This document shows positions 16,032 through 23,149 of a stretch of DNA of 45,340 nucleotides, in pieces. The position numbers were made by a program, and so were the translations under genes. Origin of the DNA: Halieaceae bacterium (GTDB taxonomy: Bacteria > Pseudomonadota > Gammaproteobacteria > Pseudomonadales > Halieaceae); contig VMDB01000177.1 of the NCBI GenBank assembly GCA_008081075.1, positions 1 to 45,340 of the forward strand. The letters are read 5' to 3'. Each line of letters starts with the position of its first letter. Within the stretch, counting starts at the first letter, position 1. The notes beneath the pieces are model-generated. The model searched no databases, had not been told where the DNA came from, and worked only from the letters and a program-made list of their open reading frames with translations.

Positions 16032-17744
16032 ATGGGTACTGACCAAGTCATGGGCTATTACCGTCAGGCGGTGGAGATGGTGACGGCCCCGGGTGCGTTT
16101 CTCGAAGTGACCACTATCGAGCGCCAAGGGTATGCGCTGAAAGCCTATAAGCACGCGCCCGGCAGCCTTCGTGATCTATGGCTGCTTGGGCAAAGCCATG
16201 GCGACAAGGAATACATCGTTTACGGCGAGGAGCGTTGGACTTATGCCGAGGCAGGGCAAATCGTTGCCAATTTTTCTGCCTGGCTAAAGTGTCAAGGCGT
16301 CGGGTCTGGTGATCGTGTCGCTATCGCCATGAGAAATTATCCGGAATGGATTTTTGCTTACTGGGGCATCATCGCTGTCGGGGGAGTGGCGGTTGGCATG
16401 AATGCCTGGTGGGTCGCTGACGAAATGTCATATGCGCTCAACGACTCTGAGCCCAAGTGGCTGATCGCGGATGATCGCCGTTTGGCTACCTTTGCTGAAA
16501 TTGCCGCGGACTTCTCGCATCTCGGCGTTGTCGCTGTGCGCGATTCTGATCCAGCGGTGCCAGCAGTACAGTGGACCGACGCGATAGCGGAGTCTGGGGT
16601 ACTCGCTGACACGCCCATTGATCCCGATGATGATGCCTGCATTTTTTACACCTCTGGAACCACCGGTCGACCCAAGGGTGCGCAGTTGACCCATCGAGGT
16701 TGTGTGCACAATGTGCTGAACGTGGCAGCGATGGGGCAAATTTTTGCGACTACGCAGGCAATGGGGCGCGGCGAACAGCCCGATGCGCCGGTATCTTTGC
16801 CGGCCCCCACGTCCCTTGTCGCAACGCCGCTATTCCACGTCACCGCAAACAATTGTGTGATGCAGGGAGGCACGGTTGGTGGCGGAAAACTGGTGCTCAT
16901 GTACAAGTGGGACACGCTTGAGGCGCTGAAATTGATTGAGCAGGAAAAGGTCAACACGCTAAGCGCAGTTCCAATGATGACGAGGGAGCTCCTCGCGCAC
17001 CCCGATTTCAAGGAATTCGATACGTCGAGTCTGAATTCTCTGGGTGGAGGTGGTGCGGCAATGCACCCGGATCTTCCCGGTAAAGTGGTCGAGACGACGA
17101 AGCGAGCAAAGCCGGCGCAAGGTTATGGTATGACTGAGGTCTGCGGCATCAGTACCTACACCACGGGCGATCTATTCATCGCGCGGCCGCAGAGCTGCGG
17201 TCCCCTGGTACCCACGCTCGAGGGGAAAGTCGTCAATGCGGAGGGCGAGGCTCTCCCCGTCGGTGAGGCAGGGGAGCTGTTGGTGCGAGGTGCGCCGGTG
17301 ATCAAAGGCTACTTGAACCGGCCTGAAGCCACGGCGGAAACCATTGTTGATGGTTGGTTACATACGGGGGACATCGGGTATTTCGATGAGGACGGCTTCC
17401 TTTACCTAGTTGATCGTGCAAAAGACATGATTTTACGGGGGGGAGAGAATATTTACTGTGCCGAAGTCGAAGGGGCGCTCTATACACACCCTGCCGTCTT
17501 GGAGACGGTCGCTTTCGCGGTGCCCGACGAGCGGCTGGGGGAAGAGGTTGGCGTTGCCGTGCATCTCAAGCCCGACGCGATGCTCGATGCGCCGGGGCTC
17601 AGGGAGCACATGGGCTCTCGGCTCGCAGCCTTTAAAGTTCCCAAGTATGTCTGGTTTCTTGCTGAGCCTCTTCCGCGAAATGCGAATGGCAAGTTTCTCA
17701 AGCGAGAGTTACGCGAGGTCTTGGATCCTGCCTCTGCTGATTAG
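16032..17744 (+). CDS. AMP-forming acyl-CoA ligase (class I adenylate-forming)
   Basis: 570 residues, a second ANL-family ligase. Motifs: CIFYTSGTTGRPKGAQLTH (A3, ~202), AQGYGMTEVCGIS (A5, ~362), GWLHTGDIGYFDEDGFLYLV (A7), DRAKDMILRGGENIYCAEVE (A8), and PRNANGKFLKRELRE with the adenylation lysine (A10). The GMTE box and length fit medium/long-chain or aromatic/steroid acid:CoA ligases; the substrate is not determined. It heads a plus-strand run leading into acyl-CoA dehydrogenase, AMACR and crotonase-fold genes, so it likely supplies their CoA ester. The ATG at 16032 follows a purine-rich GGGGCAGG. A 229-base gap separates it from the dehydrogenase. Confidence 0.9.
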   Translation: MGTDQVMGYYRQAVEMVTAPGAFLEVTTIERQGYALKAYKHAPGSLRDLWLLGQSHGDKEYIVYGEERWTYAEAGQIVANFSAWLKCQGVGSGDRVAIAMRNYPEWIFAYWGIIAVGGVAVGMNAWWVADEMSYALNDSEPKWLIADDRRLATFAEIAADFSHLGVVAVRDSDPAVPAVQWTDAIAESGVLADTPIDPDDDACIFYTSGTTGRPKGAQLTHRGCVHNVLNVAAMGQIFATTQAMGRGEQPDAPVSLPAPTSLVATPLFHVTANNCVMQGGTVGGGKLVLMYKWDTLEALKLIEQEKVNTLSAVPMMTRELLAHPDFKEFDTSSLNSLGGGGAAMHPDLPGKVVETTKRAKPAQGYGMTEVCGISTYTTGDLFIARPQSCGPLVPTLEGKVVNAEGEALPVGEAGELLVRGAPVIKGYLNRPEATAETIVDGWLHTGDIGYFDEDGFLYLVDRAKDMILRGGENIYCAEVEGALYTHPAVLETVAFAVPDERLGEEVGVAVHLKPDAMLDAPGLREHMGSRLAAFKVPKYVWFLAEPLPRNANGKFLKRELREVLDPASAD

Positions 17745-17973
17745 TGTCGTCGCAGCGTGCCCCGAATCGCTGAGCGGATGCTCCATGACCGATGGCCGTA
17801 GCCGCGCAAAATCTGAAAAAAAGGGTGCCCCGTGAGCCGAACGGGATCTCGTTATGTTGAGGTGGTACCGGCGTGTCGAGTGCGACGCCCGATGACAACA
17901 GTGATGACCGTGGCAGGCCGTCAAGGCTTGGCGCAGCTTTTGATAGTGACAGAAGAAGAGAGAGGAGAGCGGC

Positions 17974-19149
17974 ATGCTCGCCAGACAGTTTACTGACGAA
18001 CAGAATATGTTTCGCGAGGCTTACCGGCGGTTCTTGGCCGAAGAGGTGGTCCCCCACATGGAGAGATTCCGCGACCAAGGCGTTGTCGATAGGGACATCT
18101 TTAAAAAGGCCGGCGAGAAAGGGTTTCTGATGGTCTGGCCGGAGGAGCGGTTTGGCGGTATGGATGATTATGATATCCGCTGGGAGCAGGTCATCATCGA
18201 AGAGCTGGCTTACGCGCGCTGTAGCGACTGGTTCGGCTCCTTGCACAGTCGCATTGTAGCGCCTTACATCACTCGCTTCGGTACAGAGGCGCAGATTGAG
18301 CGATACATCCCGGGCGCGGTATCAGGAGAGATTATCCTCGCTGTGGCGATGACCGAGCCAGATGCAGGGAGTAATTTGGCTGGCATGCGCTCCCATGCGG
18401 TTGAGCACGAGGATCACTGGCTGCTAAACGGGCAAAAAACGTACATATCTAATGGTATCAATTGTGATCTGGTGGTCGTTGCCGCAAAGACGGATCCGCA
18501 AAACAATCCGCATGCCATGACCTTGTTTTTGGTGGAGTCCACCTGGGAAGGCTTTGAGCGAGGGCGGAATCTGAAGAAGCTGGGATTGAAAGCCCAAGAC
18601 ACCGCTGAACTCTTCTTTAACGGCGTTAAAGTGCCGAAGGAGAACGTTCTGGGCGAAGCCCACAAAGGTTTTTACTACCTGATGGAAGGTCTCGCAGAGG
18701 AACGTCTACTAGGGGCTATGGGCTACCTGGCCGCGGCGCAGCTGTCCTGGGATCTCACAGCAGAGTTTGTTCGGGAGAGAGAGGTTTTTGGTAAATCTCT
18801 CGCCGCGATGCAAAACACCCAGTTCAAAATGGCAGAGCTTCGGGCAGAGCTCGACATCGCTCAATGCTATGTCGATCAGGCCGCCTTGGCATTTAATGCC
18901 GGTACTTTGTCGGCTGAAGATGCGGCCGTGGCAAAGTTAAAAACCTCGGAATTGCAGCAGCGCGTCGCTGACGAGGGGCTGCAGTTACACGGCGGCGCAG
19001 GTTTCATGGATGAATATCCTATTAGCCGACAGTCAGCCGACGCGAAGATCGCCACTATTTATGCCGGCAGCTCGGAGATTATGAAATTAATTATTGGTCG
19101 GCATTGTCTTGGAGATCATTATGACGCCTTCAATCAGCGCAACTTTTAA
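17974..19149 (+). CDS. Acyl-CoA dehydrogenase
   Basis: A 391-residue FAD flavoprotein of the ACAD family. Seen: AVAMTEPDAGSNLAGM (substrate/FAD loop, ~128), the middle beta-domain W-LNGQKTYISNG, FGKSLAAMQNTQFKMAEL (FAD-binding R/F-G-K region), QLHGGAGFMDEYPISRQ, and ATIYAGSSEIMKLIIGR, which carries the family-typical glutamate position for the catalytic base. It introduces the alpha-beta double bond in acyl-CoA and passes electrons to ETF (not in the window). The start has GAGAGGAG 6 bases before the ATG. It lies 9 bases upstream of the racemase gene, so the two are co-transcribed. Confidence 0.92.
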   Translation: MLARQFTDEQNMFREAYRRFLAEEVVPHMERFRDQGVVDRDIFKKAGEKGFLMVWPEERFGGMDDYDIRWEQVIIEELAYARCSDWFGSLHSRIVAPYITRFGTEAQIERYIPGAVSGEIILAVAMTEPDAGSNLAGMRSHAVEHEDHWLLNGQKTYISNGINCDLVVVAAKTDPQNNPHAMTLFLVESTWEGFERGRNLKKLGLKAQDTAELFFNGVKVPKENVLGEAHKGFYYLMEGLAEERLLGAMGYLAAAQLSWDLTAEFVREREVFGKSLAAMQNTQFKMAELRAELDIAQCYVDQAALAFNAGTLSAEDAAVAKLKTSELQQRVADEGLQLHGGAGFMDEYPISRQSADAKIATIYAGSSEIMKLIIGRHCLGDHYDAFNQRNF

Positions 19150-19158
19150 GGTGGCTAT

Positions 19159-20301
19159 ATGGGGGCTCTGAGTGGTTACACGGTCATAGAACTCGCGGGC
19201 ATAGGTCCCGCGCCGATGGGCGGGATGATTCTCGCCGACATGGGTGCGGAAGTGATTCGTATAGAGCGCCCCGGCGCGGCAGACCCCAAGGTGGCGGAGC
19301 CTGTCAGTGGACGAAATAAGAAGTCCGTTGTGCTCGACCTGAAACAACCGCCGGGTCATGCTGCTCTGATGGGGTTGATTGAGCGTGCGGACGTGCTCAT
19401 CGACCCCTATCGGCCAGGGGTCTGTGAGAAGCTCGGTTTTGGTCCAGAGGAGTGCCTGCGCCGAAATCCAAAATTGGTGTTCGCCAGAATGACCGGCTGG
19501 GGACAGACCGGACCGCTGGCGCAGGCGGCTGGGCATGATCTTAACTACATTGCAATTACGGGTGCGTTGCATGCGATAGGGCGTCGAGGCGAGCGGCCTG
19601 TGGTGCCTCTCAACCTCATTGGCGATTTTGGTGGCGGCGGCATGTTGTTGGTAACCGGTATCCTTGCCGCGCTGTTGGAAGCATCGAAGTCCGGTCAGGG
19701 GCAGGTGGTGGACGCGGCCATGGTCGATGGCACGGCCCAGCTCATGTGGATGATGCAGGGATTTCAGCAAATCGGTGCCTGGAATGCAGACGAGCGTGAG
19801 GCTAACCTGCTGGATGGCGCTGCCCATTTTTACGACACCTATGAGTGTGCGGACGGGAAATACGTTGCCGTCGGTGCTATCGAGCCTCAGTTCTATGCGG
19901 AATTATTACGCCGCGCTGAGATCAGCGACCCTCAGTTTCAGTCACAGCACGACAGCGCGCAGTGGCCCGAGCTGAAGGAGAGGCTGGCTGCCGTGTTAAA
20001 AACGAAAACGCGGGACGAGTGGGATGCCATTATGGCAGGGAGCGATGCCTGCTTCGCGCCCGTGTTAACCATGGTTGAGGCGCCTAAATATCCCGCTAAC
20101 GTCGAGCGCACCGTCTATGCGGATATTGAAGGATTGGTTCACCCCAGCCCTGCACCGAGATTTGCGAGGACACCCTCTGAGATTCGTCATGGAACGCGTT
20201 CGCTCGGCGCCGACACCGTGTCGGTACTGCAGCGTACCGGTATTTCAGAGTCACAGATAACTGAGTTATTGGGCTCCGGTGCCGCTGTGCAGGGTGAGTA
20301 A
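19159..20301 (+). CDS. amacr: Alpha-methylacyl-CoA racemase (CaiB/BaiF family)
   Basis: 380 residues of the family III CoA-transferase fold. The residues match AMACR rather than a true CoA-transferase: H126 in AAGHDLNYIAITGALHAIG, D156 in LNLIGDFGGGG, and E242 in VAVGAIEPQFYAEL correspond to the His/Asp/Glu catalytic set of mycobacterial MCR (H126, D156, E241). The N-terminus GYTVIELAGIGPAPMGGMI is typical. The enzyme epimerises 2-methylacyl-CoA esters so that the S form can enter beta-oxidation. It sits between an acyl-CoA dehydrogenase (9 bases) and a crotonase-fold gene (18 bases), which points to breakdown of methyl-branched acyl chains. Confidence 0.9.
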   Translation: MGALSGYTVIELAGIGPAPMGGMILADMGAEVIRIERPGAADPKVAEPVSGRNKKSVVLDLKQPPGHAALMGLIERADVLIDPYRPGVCEKLGFGPEECLRRNPKLVFARMTGWGQTGPLAQAAGHDLNYIAITGALHAIGRRGERPVVPLNLIGDFGGGGMLLVTGILAALLEASKSGQGQVVDAAMVDGTAQLMWMMQGFQQIGAWNADEREANLLDGAAHFYDTYECADGKYVAVGAIEPQFYAELLRRAEISDPQFQSQHDSAQWPELKERLAAVLKTKTRDEWDAIMAGSDACFAPVLTMVEAPKYPANVERTVYADIEGLVHPSPAPRFARTPSEIRHGTRSLGADTVSVLQRTGISESQITELLGSGAAVQGE

Positions 20302-20319
20302 CTGCTGTTGGAGGATACG

Positions 20320-21114
20320 ATGAGTGAATATGAAACGATCTTAATAGAGCGTGAGGGTCGCGTTGCGCGGGTCTCCTTCAACCGGCCAGATAAGTTGAAC
20401 AGCTTTAACGGGACGCTGCGGCGAGAGTTTCTGCGTGCGGCCTTGGAGGTTAATGCGGATAACGACATTTGGGTCGTTGTTCTTACCGGTGCGGGGAGGG
20501 CGTTTGGTGCCGGTGCGGATCTGACGGACACCTCGGAACCTATGCCCAACGGTGGCGAGGGGGTAGAGGATCAATTGAACGCGGAGTACAAACCCGGCGT
20601 GCTTGCGATACATCATGCGCGGAAACCCTGGATCGCTGCGATTAACGGGCCTTGCGCGGGCATTTCATACTCCTATGCTATGGCTTGCGATTTGGCCGTC
20701 ATGGCCGAGAGCAGCTTTCTTTATCAGCCCTTTGTTGGAATAGGTTTGGTTCCCGACGGCGGCGCTACCTGGCTACTGCCTAATTTGGTAGGCGCGAAAC
20801 GTGCCTACGAGTTAATGGCTTTTGGCGAAAAGCTGACAGCCGAGAAAGCGGTAAATTGGGGGCTGGCCAATCGAGTGCTCCCGGATGATGACTTTGCTGC
20901 GCACGCGATGGCCTATGCCCAGGATTTGGCAAATCGGTCGCCACTGGCATTGCGCTATGCCAAGGAATCCCTGGTGTTTGGGGCGTCAAACAGTTTGGCG
21001 GACACTATCTCCAAGGAGGCCGCGCTTCAGGCTTTTTGCATTGGCAGCGATGACGCGACGGAGGCAATCAAGGCATTTTTTCAGAAGCGCCAGCCCGAAT
21101 GGCAGGGTAAGTGA
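20320..21114 (+). CDS. Crotonase-fold protein, more PaaG/isomerase-like than hydratase
   Basis: 264 residues of the enoyl-CoA hydratase/isomerase superfamily. Oxyanion-hole segments AFGAGADLTD and NGPCAGISYSYAMACDL are present. By eye alignment, the two hydratase glutamates (rat E144 and E164) are replaced by Ser118 and Phe138, while an Asp (D146) appears in GLVPDGGATWLLP, the position used by PaaG-type and delta3-delta2 isomerases. It is thus probably an enoyl-CoA isomerase rather than a hydratase. The reading frame could start with TTG at 20308, but GGAGGA sits 4 bases before the ATG at 20320, which decides the start. It is the last gene of the ACAD-AMACR unit. Confidence 0.87.
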   Translation: MSEYETILIEREGRVARVSFNRPDKLNSFNGTLRREFLRAALEVNADNDIWVVVLTGAGRAFGAGADLTDTSEPMPNGGEGVEDQLNAEYKPGVLAIHHARKPWIAAINGPCAGISYSYAMACDLAVMAESSFLYQPFVGIGLVPDGGATWLLPNLVGAKRAYELMAFGEKLTAEKAVNWGLANRVLPDDDFAAHAMAYAQDLANRSPLALRYAKESLVFGASNSLADTISKEAALQAFCIGSDDATEAIKAFFQKRQPEWQGK

Positions 21115-21187
21115 GGTCCAGCGCCAGGTCGGTGGTTGTTTTTTTTAACACATGAGAACTAGAGATATTGCTGAAAGGGGAAGACCT

Positions 21188-23140
21188 ATGATCGCGGGGC
21201 ACAGTCGTTTGCGAGGAGGTTGCGCGGTGCGCGGGGCGGGTTGCAGTATCAGGCAATATGCCGGCTTGGCGACGACGATCCTCGGGTTCTTGTTGCCCGT
21301 GTTCCCGGTCTTTGCAGACGAGCACTCAGCCGGTGGAAAGCAACTTTTATGGGGCGATACCCATCTTCACTCGACCTATTCTTCCGATGCTTTTACCAAT
21401 GGCAATCTCACTGCCACGCCAGATACCGCTTATCGCTATGCCAAGGGAATTCCGGTGGAGCATCCGGGGCACAAGGCGCGCGTGCAGATTGGCACCCCCC
21501 TCGATTTTCTCGTGGTGTCAGACCACGCCGAGTATTTGGGTGTCATTCGCAGCCTCTACTTTAATCCGATGGAGAGCGAGGGCTTGGGCTGGCGAGATCG
21601 GTTGTGGACGCGTTTTGTCCAGTACTTGTTAAGGGACGCTATTGACGATCAGTCTGGTAGGGAGCTCTTCACCTCTATTCTCCCCAAGCCGTCTCCTGAT
21701 GCCGTGACCGCTATGGCGGGCTGGGACGAAGACCGGACCTCGGGTCTTATCCCTCGTCAGCCTAGGGTTGAGATCGACACCTGGAAGACAATCACTGATG
21801 CTGCTGATCGCCACAATGACCCTGGTGTGTTCTCGGCATTGATTGGCTGGGAGTACTCGTTGATCCCCGGCGGGGCTAATCTGCATCGGATTGTCATGTC
21901 TGATATCGGTGCGGAACAGGCGCAGACCTTTGCGCCCTTTGGCTTCGATGACAGCTCTTATCCGAGTGATTTGTGGGCGTGGTTGGAGAGCACCAGTCAA
22001 TCTACGGGCGGGAATTTTATTGCGATTCCGCACAATTCAAATATCTCAAAGGGCTCCATGTTCGATGTGCGGGATATTAGGGGTAACGAGATTACGGAAG
22101 ACTATGCCCAGATTCGTCGCTACTGGGAGCCTGTCGTCGAGATCACTCAGATAAAGGGCGATTCTGAAACACACCCAGTCCTCTCGCCCGAAGATGCTTT
22201 CAGCGATTTTGAAACCTATCCCTACTATATACAGAGAGAGTGGACAGATTACGTACCAAAGCCGGGAGATTACATTCGAAGCGCGTTGCAGACGGGCCTT
22301 AGCTTACAGGCGTCAGCTGGTGTGAACCCGTTTCAGTTTGGCGTGATCGGATCGACGGATGCGCATACCGGTTTGCCGTCGGCGGAAGAGGATAACTTTC
22401 ATGGCAAGATGGCGACCGATTCGGTGCCCTCTCGCAAGTCCGGGGGGTGGTCAGATGACGCGCGCGGTACTTTTGGTTGGGGCATGAGTGCCTCTGGTCT
22501 GGCGGCGGTTTGGGCCGCGGAGAACACTCGGGAAGCGATCCTTGCGGCCATGCGTCGAAGAGAGGTCTACGCAACGACGGGCCCGAGGATTGCCGTGCGC
22601 GTTTACGGTGGCTGGAATCTGTCAGAGGAGATGCTGGATGACGCCGCATACCCGGCTAGCGTTGGGACGCGAGCCGTGCCAATGGGGGGCGAGCTCGTTG
22701 GCGTGAGCGAGGGTGGTCAATTTAGTTTGCTGATTGAGGCTCAGGCTGACCCCGAGGGGGCTTATCTGGATCGCGTTCAGGTCATTAAGGGTTGGATTGA
22801 CGCCGATGGGGCAACCCACGAGGCGGTTTATGACGTAGCGTGGGCGGGAGAAGATCGTATTACCGAGGATGGCGCGCTTCTGCCCGTGGGCTCGAGCGTC
22901 GACATGGAAACGGGATTAACGTCGAATGCTATCGGTGCAGCGAGTTTGACGGCCGCGTGGGCAGATCCCCAATTTAACCCTCAGCAATCCGCTTTTTATT
23001 ATGTCCGCGTGCTGCAAATTCCCACCGCGCGCCACTCCTTGCTGGACAAGTTGGCTTTGGCTGACCCCGAGATAGATACTAGGCGTCCCGATACCATTCA
23101 GGAGCGCGCCTATACCTCCGCGATTTGGTATCGACCCTAA
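21188..23140 (+). CDS. Secreted DUF3604 family protein (PHP-like metal-binding fold)
   Basis: About 650 residues. A long basic N-terminus followed by LATTILGFLLPVFPVFA gives a signal peptide, with likely cleavage after residue 43. The mature part begins with the DUF3604 signature LLWGDTHLHSTYSSDAF (His59, His61), then DFLVVSDHAEYLGVI, GWEYS, AIPHNSNISKG, FGVIGSTDAHTGLPS and RREVYATTGPRIAVRV. These spaced His/Asp clusters suggest a PHP-type metal centre, so a hydrolase is plausible, but no function is established for the family to my knowledge. The ATG at 21188 has AAAGGGG upstream and is preferred over the ATG at 21152. It is a separate unit 73 bases after the crotonase gene. Confidence 0.85.
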   Translation: MIAGHSRLRGGCAVRGAGCSIRQYAGLATTILGFLLPVFPVFADEHSAGGKQLLWGDTHLHSTYSSDAFTNGNLTATPDTAYRYAKGIPVEHPGHKARVQIGTPLDFLVVSDHAEYLGVIRSLYFNPMESEGLGWRDRLWTRFVQYLLRDAIDDQSGRELFTSILPKPSPDAVTAMAGWDEDRTSGLIPRQPRVEIDTWKTITDAADRHNDPGVFSALIGWEYSLIPGGANLHRIVMSDIGAEQAQTFAPFGFDDSSYPSDLWAWLESTSQSTGGNFIAIPHNSNISKGSMFDVRDIRGNEITEDYAQIRRYWEPVVEITQIKGDSETHPVLSPEDAFSDFETYPYYIQREWTDYVPKPGDYIRSALQTGLSLQASAGVNPFQFGVIGSTDAHTGLPSAEEDNFHGKMATDSVPSRKSGGWSDDARGTFGWGMSASGLAAVWAAENTREAILAAMRRREVYATTGPRIAVRVYGGWNLSEEMLDDAAYPASVGTRAVPMGGELVGVSEGGQFSLLIEAQADPEGAYLDRVQVIKGWIDADGATHEAVYDVAWAGEDRITEDGALLPVGSSVDMETGLTSNAIGAASLTAAWADPQFNPQQSAFYYVRVLQIPTARHSLLDKLALADPEIDTRRPDTIQERAYTSAIWYRP

Positions 23141-23149
23141 ACATTATCG

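Noticed and set aside
17829-17850. Hairpin CCCGT/ACGGG between the acyl-CoA ligase and dehydrogenase genes as a terminator
   Set aside because: The stem is only 5 bases and no T-run follows; the genes may still be one unit.
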